The notes below the pieces were generated by a model. That model saw only the letters and a list, made by a program, of their open reading frames with translations. It had not been told where the DNA came from and did no database searches. Shown piece after piece: positions 34,255 to 45,700 of a stretch of DNA of 64,000 nt. Each line of letters opens with the position of its first letter. Within the stretch, counting starts at the first letter, position 1. Source of the stretch: Apricaphanius iberus (lineage: Eukaryota > Chordata > Actinopteri > Cyprinodontiformes > Aphaniidae). A program made the position numbers and the translations under genes. The stretch covers positions 186,001 to 250,000 of the forward strand of contig JAPXFQ010001151.1 in assembly GCA_028564705.1 (NCBI GenBank). Direction: 5' to 3'.

Positions 34255-37200
34255 TCAGACCTCCAGACGGTCGCTGTTAAAGGGGAGTTTTTTTCTCTCT
34301 ACTGTCGCTTCATGCTTGCTCAGTATGAGGGATTGCTGAACTGATTGCTGTGGTTAAAACCACTTTTGTTTGTGGTTTTGTATCCCCCACCAGGTCCTCA
34401 CTCTCAATTCTCTGACCAGATCTCAGATTGTTTATCTGATTTAGTTTTAAACACTGATCAGGTAATTATAATAGGCGATTTCAATATTCACATGGACATT
34501 GAAAGTGATAGCCTAACTGCAGCCTTTAATTTTATCTTCGACTCAATTGGCTTTACTCAGAAAGTGAAGGGACCTGCACACTCTGGTCAACACACTTTAG
34601 ACATTGTACTGACATATGGCATTAAGTGTGATGAACTAGTAGTCCTCCCACATAACCCAGTCTTATCTGACAATTTTTTGATAACCTTTGAATTTAATTT
34701 ACCCATCGTTCCAAAATCTGAAAGAAAATGTCATTACAGTAGAACTTCAACTTCTGCTTTTAAAGAATCTTTTCCATTTTTGCTTCTCTATGTGTCTCAG
34801 AATACCACAATAGACCGCAGTAATTCTAACACTAACCCTTCAGAAATTGAGGGTCTGGTTCAAAGTATTACTTCTTCACTGCTTTTGGCACTAGACAGTG
34901 TAGCTCCCTTAAAAAAGAAGGTAATCAGCCATAGGAGGTTGGCTCCCTAGTTTAGTACAGAGTTGCGTACTTTAAAGAAGTATACTAGGAAACTGGACAG
35001 AAAATGGCGCGCTACACACTTAAATGATTCCTTTCTAACCTAGAAAAATGGTCTACTGTTTTATAAAAAGTCTACCTAAAAAAATCAATCAGACAACTGC
35101 AGCTGATCCAGAACGCTGCTGCCCGTGTTCTCACTAGAACTAGAAAAGTATAACACATCACCCCTGTTCTTAAGTCCTTACACTGGCTCCCTGGAACTCA
35201 GAAAATAGACTTTAAAATGCTCCTACTAGTTTATAAATCACTGAATGGTTTAGCACCAAAGTATGTTGGAGATCTGCTGTCACTATACCAACAAAGCAGA
35301 CCACTCAGGTCCACCAACTCGAGCCTACTTAACATTCCTAGAATTAGAACTAAACAGAGAGAGGCAGCTTTCAGCTTCTATGCTCCACAAATCTGGAACA
35401 AACCTCCAGAAGAATGCAAAAAAGCTGAATCGTTAGGCTCTTTTAAATCAAAGATTAAAACTACTATTCAGAGCTGCCTTTGAGCCCTAAATTGCGCTTT
35501 CTGATCACCAGTTGATTCTTGTGGTTTAATTTTTATTTATTTTTTCATTTTTAATCTATGGTGTTTTATCTGTTTTTATTCTATATTGCATAAATGTGTG
35601 TTTTATCTGTTTTTAATCTATATTGCATAAATTTGTTCCTTACATCATCTTTTCTTATTGATTGATTGATTGTGTCTGTTTTTCTCTAATCATGCTTCTG
35701 TAACCATGTATTTGGTATCATTATCACTGAATCATGTAAAGCACCTTGAATTGCCTTGTGTTAAAAGTGTGCTATATAAATAAAATTGCCTTGCCTAAAC
35801 AGCATCAACCTGTCTGAAGAATTTCAGTCAGGTTTTAGAGCTCATCATAGCACTGAAACAGCACTGGTAAAAGTTACCAATGATATTCTAATAGCCTCAG
35901 ATGATGGATTTGTGACAGTTCTGGTCTTGTTAGATCTCAGTGCTGCTTTTGACACAGTCGATCATAATATTCTCTTGGAAAGGCTTGAACATGTTGTAGG
36001 GATCAAGGAAACGGCACTAGGTTGGTTTAAATCATATCTGTCCAACAGATTCCAGTTTGTTCATGTCAATCATGAATCTTCCTCACACTCAAGGGTTACT
36101 TGTTCTCTAAATATATACTTCCAATTGGTAAAATACTTAGACAACTTAGAACGAATTTCCACAGTTATGCTGATGATACATAATTATATTTATCCATAAA
36201 ACCTGATGAAACCAATCAGTTAGGTAGATTACAAGCATGTCTGGAAGACATAAAAACTTGGATGACTCTAAATTTTCTGCTCCTAAATTCAGACAAGACA
36301 GAAGTTGTTGTCTTTGGACCAGAACCTTTAAAAAGGAAACTGCTAAATCAATCACTTCATCTGGATGGCATTAATTTGGCCTCTGGTAATAATGTAAAGA
36401 ATCTTGGTGTAATTTTTGACTAATACATAACATTTAAATCCCATATTAAACAGGTTTCTAAGATTTCTTTCTTTCAACTCCAGAATATTGCTAAAATTAG
36501 AAACATCCAGTCCAGGAGTGATGCAGAGAAACAAGTCCATGCATTTTTACTCCAAGGCTGGACTACTGTAATTCCTTATTATCAGGAAGTCCAAAAAATG
36601 CAATTAAAAGCCTTCAGCTGATCCAAAATGCTCCAGCAAGAGTTCTGATGAATATTAAAAAGAGAGATCACATTTCTCCTGTTTTGGCTTCTCTCCACTG
36701 GCTCCCTGTTAAATCCAGAATAGAGTTTAAGATCCTCCTCCTTACTTATAAAGCCCTTAATAATCAAGCTCCATCGTACATCAGAGATCTGATTGTTCTA
36801 TATGTTCCTAACAGAGCACTTCGTTCTCAGAATGCAGGTCTACTGGTAGCTCCTAGGATTTCTAAAAGTAGAATGGGAGGCAGATCTTGTAGTTATTTGG
36901 CTCCTCTCCTGTAGAACTAGCTCCCATTTCTTTGTCCGTGAGGCAGATACTCTGTTTTCAAGACTAGACTTAAAACCGTCCTTTTTGATTAAGCTTATAG
37001 TTAGTGGCTTAGGTTATCCTGAGCTATTTTTTAAGTTATGCTGCCATAGGTTTAGACTGTTGGAGGTCAGACTGACCACTTTTCTTCTCTCTTCTACTTT
37101 TCTCTTCTACTACTCTCCAGATATACGTTTTATACTGTTATTGCGATTGTTAACCCAGGTTTATCTCAGTATTTTTCTCCCCATAGAAGCTCAACATGGT

Positions 37201-37640
37201 CTGGTACCCTGCTCAACTATAAAATCCCCTGCTGGTTGGGGAACATCGATCCAGATGATGCTCAAAGTCACCGAGCATCCTCCATGCTCTCTTCTCTGTC
37301 TTCTCAGACCCACAGATGGTCGTGGCAGATTACCGCTTGTACTGAGCCAGGTTCTGCCAGAGTTTTCTTACTGTTAAAGGGGAGTTTTTCCTCTCCACTG
37401 TTGCTACATGCTTGCTCAGTATGAGGGACTGCTGAGGAATAGCTGTGGTTGGAGCCTGCATGATCCGGGCACAACCTCACGTGGTCGACTCATCGCAATC
37501 TGCACGGATTCCTTACATAGGAAATTTTCAACTGATTGAAATGTTTGTAAAATTGTATTGAAATGACATTTGTTTGCAAAGTGCCTTGAGATGACATGTG
37601 TTGTGAATTGGCACTATATATATAAAAGTGAATTTAATTT
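34255..37640 (+). mobile_element. L2/CR1-type LINE, second copy, rearranged
   Basis: 34345-34950 is open and encodes the end of an APE-type endonuclease (IIGDFNIHMD, later PVLSDNF where SDH is expected) and the start of ORF2. A different LINE tail replaces about 600 bp of this copy at 35083-35795. The host resumes at 35799 (EEFQSGFRAHHSTE), continues frameshifted, has a RT C-terminal block at 36648-36914 and ends in a 3' UTR and ATATAAAAGTGAATTTAATT tail near 37630. A piece of LINE 3' UTR (34258-34340) directly precedes the endonuclease part. Confidence 0.88.
35083..35795 (+). mobile_element. Nested LINE 3' end (second L2-like subfamily)
   Basis: 35217-35483 is open (YKSLNGLAPKYVGDLLSLYQ ... 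FSFYAPQIWNKPPEECK), a RT C-terminus distinct from the host LINE. Its UTR ends GCTATATAAATAAAATTGCC plus TTGCCT at 35795. Confidence 0.85.
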
Positions 37641-38215
37641 AAATAGTGTGTACCCCTGTTAAACAGAAGGGGGGGGGGGTGCTCTTTCAGTTCACCAATT
37701 GTGGCTTATTTTTTTTATAAAGAATATCATAAGGAGTTAATGTATCTTCAAAGGGGGACAATAACTAGCCAGACACTAACCATTACAATAATTTGTCAAC
37801 TTTGCTTTGCTTGAAATTTACATTACAAATAGTTCACCATCAATTACCGTTGTGCTTTTCTTTTTACATAGGAGTAAATTGGAAAATTACACAAAAGCCT
37901 TCAGATTCACGGTGAAGGAGGAAGACCCAACAACAAAAACACATTTGAAGATAAAGAAGAAATGTATAAACTTTGACTTTTTTATTAATTAGGATAGTAA
38001 AACAGAAAACTTTAATTTGTTCCACAGTTAGGAAATTCTGTGTCCCAACAAGGGGTCACAATAATAGAACTGAGGCCTTTTAATGTTAGAGTTTTGATTT
38101 AGTTTAATTAAGAGTCTGTTTTATTCCTCTACTTGGACCTTGTCATAGTTTTGGCACTCTGTCATTTATTTACAATGGTTTTAGTTCTGGTTTAGACTGG
38201 TTTAGGTTTAGAAAT
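37640..38215. repeat. Diverged relative of the inner arm of the large inverted-repeat element
   Basis: Blocks GTTAAACAGAAGGGG, TTACAATAATTTGTCAACTT and AGACCCAACAACAA, CAGTTAGGAAATTCT, GGTTTTAGTTCTGGTTTAG occur in the same order and spacing as in 55950-56340 (and inverted in 51.7-52.1 kb), but with much more divergence. Confidence 0.7.
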
Positions 38216-38235
38216 TCAGCTATAACAGCATCAAA

Positions 38236-38322
38236 CAGGACTGGGTATTGATTCAAATTTCAAGAATCGATTTGATTCCGATGATCAAGATTTAGAATCG
38301 ATTAATAGTTCTTATCCCATTC
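38236..38322. repeat. Left end of an older hAT-like element
   Basis: GGACTGGGTATTGATTCAAA with repeated AATCGATT motifs. A matching right end (AAGAATCAATACAGAATCAA ... CAACACAGCCCT) is at about 58670-58715, on the other side of the large element. Confidence 0.4.
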
Positions 38323-38324
38323 AA

Positions 38325-39432
38325 TCAGAATCAGAATCAGCTTTAATGGCCAAGTATGACACATACAAGGAATTTGACTCCGGCAACTTTTCTCTCCAGT
38401 ACAGAACTTAAATAAGTGAAATTAAAAAACGGAAAAAAATAAAATAAGATAAATAAAAATTAAACATAAAGAATAATATATACACCAAACCAGGGTTATT
38501 TTACAGTAAGTATATACAGCAGTGCAGAGTTTTAGTTTATTGTTCATGTGAGTGGACTCATACTCTATTCAGAGTTCATCAGAGCGACAGCCTGGGGGAA
38601 GAAACTGTTCTTGTGTCGGGTGGTTTTGGCGTACAGCGCTCTGTAACGCCGGCCTGAGGGGAGGAGCCTAAACAGATTGTGGCCAGGGTGTGAGGGGTCA
38701 GTGGTGATTTTTCTGGCCCGCTTCCTGACCCTGGCCCGGAATAGGTCCTCAATAGAGGGAAGATCAGTACATATGATCCTCTCTGAGGACCTGACTGTTC
38801 TCTGCAGTCTGTCCCTGTCTTGCCTGGTGGCGGATCCGAACCAGACAGAGATGGATGAGGTCAGGACAGACTGGACTATTGCTGTGTAGAATATGGTCAG
38901 CAGTTCCTGAGGCAGGTTGAACTTTCTGAGCTGACGCAGAAAGTACAGCCTTTGCTGGGCCTTCTTCCTTATAGAGTCAATGTGGGAGGTCCACTTCAGG
39001 TCCCGTGTGATGGTGGATCCTAGGAACCTGAAAGACTCTACTGTGGGGACTGGCCTGTTGGTGATTATGAGAGGAGATGTTGCAGGGGGTCTCTTCCTGA
39101 AGTCGACTGTCATCTCCACAGTTTTGAGCGGGTTTAGCTCCAGGTGGTTCTGACTGCACCAGAGGACCAGCTGTTCCACCTCCCTTCTGTATGCAGACTC
39201 GTCGCCGTCACGGATGAGTCCAATGACGGTGGTGTCATCTGCAAACTTCAGGAGTTTCACAGAAGGGTCTCTTGACGTGCAATCAGTGGCGTAAAGGGAG
39301 AAAAGCAGTGGGGAGAGAACACATCCCTGGGGGGCGCCGATGCTGAGGGACCGGGTGCTGGATGTGAAGTTACCCAGTTTCACCTGCTGCCTCCTGTCAG
39401 TCAGGAAACTGGTAATCCACTGGCAGTTCGAT
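38325..39432 (-). mobile_element. CR1/L2/Rex1-group LINE with long open reverse transcriptase
   Basis: A minus-strand frame is open from about 39430 to the stop at 38565 (over 270 codons). It holds RT motifs GAPQGCVLSPLLFSLY and FADDTT (catalytic DD present), then IRKKAQQRLYFLRQLRKF and LFRLLPSGRRYRALYAKTTR. It is 5'-truncated just upstream of a TSFLTDRRQQV block and ends in a UTR with a GATTCT tail (38325-38340). The endonuclease is absent, so it cannot move on its own, but the frame is undamaged, which suggests a young insertion. Confidence 0.88.
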
Positions 39433-39499
39433 AGATATGTGCCAGTGCTATTAAAAAGGTTTTAATTTAGCTATTATCTTAAAAGAATGACTGTAATTT

Positions 39500-39505
39500 A
39501 ATGAC
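39500..39505. other. 6-bp target-site duplication AATGAC, left
   Basis: Identical to 58492-58497, and each abuts the exact end of the large inverted-repeat element. Confidence 0.85.
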
Positions 39506-39590
39506 AGAAGAAATAAGGACCCATTATCTGTCACTTTTTAATCGAAGTTTGATGGATTAAAAGGGGGCGGGGCGATTAAAGAGGGGGGGG

Positions 39591-39740
39591 GGTCATCGCC
39601 TGAGGCTAAACAGGTGGTTGGGGGAGGGGCAAGGGTCAAAGGTCACCGCCTGAGGCTAAACAGCTGATTGGGGGAGGGGCAAGGGTCAAAGGTCATCGCC
39701 TGAGGCTAAACAGGTGGTTGGGGGAGGGGTAGAGGTCACT
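39591..39740. repeat. 50-bp minisatellite with DR1 motifs, left arm
   Basis: Exact 50-bp units start with GGTCATCGCCTGAGGCTAAA at 39591, 39641 and 39691. Each unit junction forms GGGTCAAAGGTCA (39633-39645 and 39683-39695), a direct repeat with one-base spacing as bound by HNF4/RXR-type nuclear receptors. Mirrored at 58250-58415. Confidence 0.9.
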
Positions 39741-40051
39741 CAAAAGGTCAAATAAAGTATTAGGGAGGGGCTAGGCCCCGCGGGCAAAATACTTTCTGTC
39801 AAACTCACTCGTCAAGCTGGCGCCGGTTAGGGAGGGGTTGGGGTTACCAGGGGTCAATACTTTCTGTCAAACTCACTCGTCAAACCGGCGTTGAGGCGTG
39901 ATTTTGTAGGAAAGGAGGAGTCAGTGTTTCTTTTGCCAAAACATCAGATTCATTTTCCTTCAGAAAAGCGTCGGAGCAGGTCGTGTAAAAGCAGAAGGGA
40001 AGCGCAGTAATTCTCCTATCCAGGGCTGAAAAAAGGTGACACTCTTGCTCT

Positions 40052-40267
40052 TTAAATAAAAAATCTATAAGTAATCTCTATAATTAAACATTCCATATAA
40101 TTTGTGTTTATTTTATAATCACACCTAAAACCTATCTCTCCAAGCATGACGTATAAAAACTTTTGATTAAGCTCAAAAACTTTAAACACGTTTCCCCAAT
40201 GCATGATAATTAAACTATTAATACCTTTTAAAAACTTTAAACGCATCTGTTTGGGGTTTTTATACAA
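40052..40267 (-). CDS. 71-codon ORF of the inverted arms (left copy)
   Basis: Identical protein is encoded at 57801-58016 on the plus strand, so it points outward in both arms. A TATAAAAG box on the same strand lies about 90 bp upstream of its ATG. Lys- and aromatic-rich, no domain recognised. It may be a real small gene or a chance frame in a conserved repeat. Confidence 0.35.
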   Translation of the reverse strand: MYKNPKQMRLKFLKGINSLIIMHWGNVFKVFELNQKFLYVMLGEIGFRCDYKINTNYMECLIIEITYRFFI

Positions 40268-40490
40268 AAACAGCTACTATCTGCATGTATGTTTGAGTTA
40301 ACCTTCTTAAATACGGTGAAAAACAATTTCAGTACGATAACTTCCTGCGCCGCTTTTATATTGAAAGCACGCTTCCTCCGTGTGTGCACGATTCTCTACT
40401 TGACAGCAGTAAAGAGATATCACGGTGATGGAAAGCTTGTTTAAATGATAGAAAAACACAGAATTAGACTTTTTCTAACCGCAAAATGGT
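40268..40490. promoter_or_regulatory. Putative divergent promoter, left arm
   Basis: Lies between two divergently oriented ORFs and contains TATAAAAG (minus strand, about 40354-40361) in a GC-richer context (CCTGCGCCGC). The mirrored copy is at 57578-57800. Confidence 0.4.
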
Positions 40491-40934
40491 TTGCTATGTA
40501 CCTCTGCAGAGAAAGAAGATCGAATTGTAGAGAGTTTGTATTACAAAGCCAGGAACTTATGTTATTCTCAAAAAGAAGGATGCAAAAAGGCGAGTGAGAG
40601 TGATTTTGCACCAGCAAGAAATGTTCTTTCTATTTTAGGAAAAAAAGAAAGCACTAAAAAACTATGCTTTAAGAGAAATCAAGGTTTAGTTCTGAGGATG
40701 AGGACGAGCTTCTTTTTCACACAACAGTGCATGTTTATAAGAGGCCTCCACTCAACTCGGCGTCTCAGGGTTACATACCCCTACGAAGGCTCCGCATCAA
40801 ACGGTTGTTTCGTAATGCACAATTTAACCCCATGCAACAAAAGGCTGTTCTTGATCGGGTCGTTTGATAATGAACAATTTGACCCAGAACCAGTATCAGA
40901 CAACGCTCAGAGGGTTGGGGACAGTATGTGTTAA
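40491..40934 (+). CDS. 147-codon ORF of the inverted arms (left copy)
   Basis: Protein-identical to 57134-57577 (minus), so it points inward in both arms. Basic and Cys-rich, starts MLCTSAEKEDRIVESLYYKA; no family recognised. An ATG at 40484 opens another, shorter frame, and coding-like stretches also exist in a second frame, so the real product (if any) may be frameshifted. A shared polyadenylation signal AATAAA lies downstream (51251-51256 here, beyond the CACTA insertion; reverse of 56742-56747 in the right arm). Confidence 0.4.
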   Translation: MLCTSAEKEDRIVESLYYKARNLCYSQKEGCKKASESDFAPARNVLSILGKKESTKKLCFKRNQGLVLRMRTSFFFTQQCMFIRGLHSTRRLRVTYPYEGSASNGCFVMHNLTPCNKRLFLIGSFDNEQFDPEPVSDNAQRVGDSMC

Positions 40935-41061
40935 ACATATCGGCGCCTGAATAAGTCTGGTTGATGAGTATCGCTCATCTTTGCTAGGAGGCCGTAAGAC
41001 CCTTCAGGCTATACATTTTCAGCCCACTAACAACACGATGGTCCCACAGCATAGCAGACCA

Positions 41062-41063
41062 TA
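41062..41063. other. TA target duplication, left side of the CACTA element
   Basis: Pairs with TA at 50992-50993. The uninterrupted right arm has a single TA at the corresponding site (57005-57006). Confidence 0.88.
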
Positions 41064-41707
41064 CACTCTAAGAAAAAATACAGCCTTATACTTAATTTAA
41101 TTAGTGTAACATTTTTACACTTAAAAATATTGAGTTGATTTGAAAGCTCTCAAATCTGTTTAAACAAAAGTGAGTAATGAGTAAATCTAAGTAATATTAT
41201 CAATTACATCTGAATGATTTGACTTGGTACAAATACCACATAAATTTGAGTAAATGTAACTGAAATACTGTGTAAACCATATAGAACAATGTGAGTAGAA
41301 AGCACTAAAGAAACTGAGTAAATATAATTGAAGACATTTGTAAGAGAGAATTGTAAATTGGCAAAAGACTTACTAAAAAAATTTTGTTGCGCTGAATGAT
41401 TTTTTAAACTTAATTCACTATGTCGTATTTGATTTTAGGATATTCAGTAGAGTACTACAAATATGACCAAGATCTCACAAAACATTAAACTTTATTTTAA
41501 ACATTTTTTCCACAGAAAATGACTTTTTTTCCCAGTTAGGCACATACCTTACATATGAAAGTGCATTTCAATAAAGAATTCAAAACACTTGGCTAGGAAA
41601 CTTCTCCACAAAAACTCGAGCTATATCAAATGATCGGTTCAACTTTTTTTTCCCCCCTCTGAACCATCACCAACCAACATTTAACTCAATATGTCTGTCT
41701 GTCTCTC

Positions 41708-42047
41708 TTAAAGGGACACACCACCGTTTGGACAAATATGCTCATTTTCCACCTCTCCTCGAGTTAATCAATTGAGTTTTACCTTTCCCCTGTTCATCCA
41801 GCCGTTCTCTGGTGACCCCATTTGTGGCTTTAGCTTAGCATGAATCATTGAATCGGATTAGACCATTAGCACCTAATGCTAATTGCTAATGGTCTAATCC
41901 AATTCAATGATTCATGCTAAGCTAAAGCCACAAATGGGGTCACCAGAGAACGGCTGGATGAACAGGGGAAAGGTAAAACTCAATTGTTTAACTCGAGGGG
42001 AGTTAGAAAATGAGCATATTTGCCCAAATGGTGGTGTGTCCCTTTAA
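41708..42047. mobile_element. Palindromic 340-bp MITE with TTAA ends
   Basis: TTAAAGGGACACACCACCGT at the left and its complement at the right. Nearly the whole unit folds back on itself, with arms of about 165 bp around CTAATTGC near 41880. It lies in the noncoding left part of the CACTA transposon. Confidence 0.9.
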
Positions 42048-42766
42048 CAATCAAGTTATGAGGACACAATAAAGTGCAGCACATTCAAAGCTGTTAACAA
42101 GAAAGGCAATTCAGGATACCCAAGATCAAAAGCCTCTGAACTAAAAGGCTTCTTGCCAAATGGCCTTGAGAAAAAAAAAAGAAAAGTTCAATATTAAAGA
42201 TGCATAACAATACAAAGGGTTATCTTCAAACTAAAGACACTGATGACTTGTAGCTGGGCCCATCACAATCTGTGACACAAGAACAAAATCATCTCCAAAG
42301 CATATTTGGCTTCACATTTAGATATGACAACACATTTGGTCATCTCTTGTGCTGTTTTAAACACCTGAATTTTTTTTTTTTTTAAATACTTGCATTTTTC
42401 ATAAAACTGAAAAAAAAACAAGAAAAGAAAACTGCATTAAACTAGCATTCAAGTCACTTCTGGTGAAACTGCCTCAAAACCCTTAACTCAAAACTCATAA
42501 ATTGCCCCATGCCTCCCAGAAATGATGAAAGAAAAAAATAAAATGCATATTAATGAAAAATGTAAATGTAAAATCAAAATAACATCAGATGATGCAATCA
42601 GTCAGACAACATCTAGGGGTGGTTTGGCGAAATAAAACCACAGAATGTCCCCAGTTTCTGTCCAGAAGAACCTCAGTATTTACTGAGGGTACAGTCAGTT
42701 TTGCGCCTTACACGCATGGTTCAGTTGGGTATGAGTCTCATCTGTGCTCATCTACCCCACAGACAG

Positions 42767-45700
42767 CTAGATCATTACATAGTTTTTCAGTCGTTGCACC
42801 TTTGTTGACAAGTTTCCGGCATCCACTTCAACGAGCATCTTTTGAAATACTTCAAAAATGTATTTCAGAGTTTTGGGGTATTTGAGGTCCAAGGCATAAG
42901 TTAGTCCAAGCAAGTAGCAGCATGCTCTGCTGAGATCCCCAAGGTGGTTGAGTACGATGGAACCCTCAATGACGATCCCTACATCCCTGACTTGTCCATC
43001 TTCACCACGCAGGAGGTACAGAGCCATCGTCTCTGCTGCCAGCTCTTCTTCCACATTAATGGCTGAATCATCAAAATTCTGTAAACATTGTAGAGGAAAT
43101 CGGTTATAGCAAGCAGGATGTCACCAAAAGAAATAACATAAATCAGCGATACAAACGTCAAACATCAGTTTTCTATTATTTTAATTAGCATATATGACAA
43201 ATTTGAATGATGTGAACAGACACATGCAAATGATAACAATAATTAGAATAATTATACTGACTTCACCACTGATGAAGATATCCATGCATATTCTCATAGT
43301 TTGCATAGTTTTTTTTTGGACAATGTCAGTGTGGCAGTGTTTTTTGACCAATAGAAACTATTGAAATGAAACTATATCTGTGAAGATGTCCTCTCTGCAG
43401 AAAACACGTTGTTAAGTGGCACTATATAAATAAAACTGATTTGAACCGAATGTCACGCCAATATGGAATTACTTTCAACTCAGATAATATTTGGTAGAGG
43501 TCGACCAATATGGTTTTTCTAGGACTGATACCAATTATGAGTAATCATGGAAGCCGCTAACTGGTATTTAGAACAGATATTCATTTGCAGCAAAAAAAAA
43601 CAAACAAACTTTTCTTAGCTGAAAATTTGAAATACAGACTCCAACAATTATCTTAGTTTAAATGCTGTTCAGCATGTTTATTATTGATCAATAATCACAA
43701 GGAGCTAAGCAGCAGATCATTAGTTAACTGAAATTTATAATAAAGAAAATGGGAACCTGACTTTTATCAATAAATTCAATCAACTTAAATAAACTGAAAT
43801 GCTGCTTTATCTTCACTTTAAAGTGCTTAATACAACAAGAAAAATTCAGGGAGTTCCCAGGCTTAGCAGCACCTCAAACAGTAAACTTTTGCAATGAGAT
43901 AGAAATGTACAACTCCCTAAATTCAAAAATAATTTCCAACACTAACATTAAATCAATGGAATCCATTTTTTTATTTAATAATTCAAATTGTTCTTGTGAA
44001 ATTTCCAGTGTGCGAAACCATATGTCTCTGAAGTTCAATCTGAACTGTTCCTTTAATTACTTCAATCAGTCCATAAACTTCCTGTTCACAGATGGACCAA
44101 ATTCCAGCAACAATCTTTGTTCTGTGTTTTATTATGATCAGAATCATGATCAATAATTAAAGGCAGAATCATTTAATGACTGAAATATAAAAGGAAAACG
44201 TGTTGGTGTTAGCATTAGTGATACTGGTCCTGGATTTTTTGGTATCGGGTCGATATCTACTAGTGTCGGCCGATACCACTACAAATAAAAACGCAAATAT
44301 CGGCCCAATATATTGGTCGATCCTTAATATTTGGTGTATTATTTGTAAAATCCAAACTAATATGGATATAAGCAACAATACTAATATTGCAGTATTTCCA
44401 ATAGACACAAAAAGTCAAAGTGACAATCAAAAGTTGTTATAGCTGACTATGTATACAGTGGAAACACTTTCAAATTTACAGATTACTGTGTGGAGAATAC
44501 TGAATGTCATCTATTGCACTCACCTCAAACTCCTTGATCAAGGCACGCACATCTTCGCCGAGGTGATCAATGAGACATCGGATGACAACTTCTCTGGTTT
44601 TCTCTATGGGAATTCCACTCTATTAAAGAGAAAATGTACTTAAACAGCTGACAAGATTCAGCAGTCCCCCTCAGTGGCTATTTTGGCCCCTTTACTTAAA
44701 ATATAACAGATTTGACTACACTTAAAAAAGTAAACAATTTAGTGAAGCAGTTGGTAAAATACTGCAATTTCTATTAAACAGTGTGGTAGGCAGATGGGTA
44801 GAGGAGCTATAATGTGGAGAGGGCATGTTGCATATGAAGTAAGTTAGAGGAGATTGAGGAACACTGGTGGAATCAAGGCTGCATGAGGCATATGATCTTG
44901 TGTTGAATGTGAGAGTACGGAAGAGTCAGTGATTTTAGAAGTAAATTGGGTTTAGAAGAGAAAAGAGTGGTGATAAGACAGGTGAGGGAAAGAAGCATCT
45001 CAACAGAGGAGTAAACTGAAATACCTGGAGTAGAATATTCATTTCTGTACGATGTCTGTCTCCAGCAGCACCTTTCTTGGCTTGGAAGATGGCAAGCAGT
45101 TTAGGGGTGTAGTGGTCCAACATGAACATGAATTTTGCCTCAAGTTTTACGGTGGTAATTCGATGGAACTCAGCGTTGACCTGAAAAAAAGAAAGACAAA
45201 AAAGGAAGAGGGACAATTTCCAAACTTAGATTTAAATACAATTTCTGGATTTTGGACTCCTCTGCCCAAGGTGTATTTGTGTGAAAACGTGTTGGAGAAA
45301 TTAGATTTTCTCACCTGTGACACATCGAACAAGGCAGGCCACCTTTCCTTGATCTCTTGGATGCTCAGTTGAAGACTAACAACATCCTGTCTTCGATGAG
45401 CAAAAGTGCTGGACATCAATTCATTGACGGTTGCCCTCTCTCTCTTCTTTAATTCAGACAGAATTTCGAGCCGCTTTTCCTCTTGGTGTTCACTCCTTTC
45501 ACCTGAAGGATAATGTGGGAGATACATCACTTCCCCTTTGCGTGCTTTTTTAACATTTTGGGCTGGTTTTCTCTCACCAGGACGCTTGTTTTTGAGAGAA
45601 TTGCACGTAACTTCAGGAAATCCAAGATTTCTCAACTTGGACCTATAATTCCCCATTTTGTATTTTAGGCTGTACATCCATCCAATCCATCCGTTGCGAC

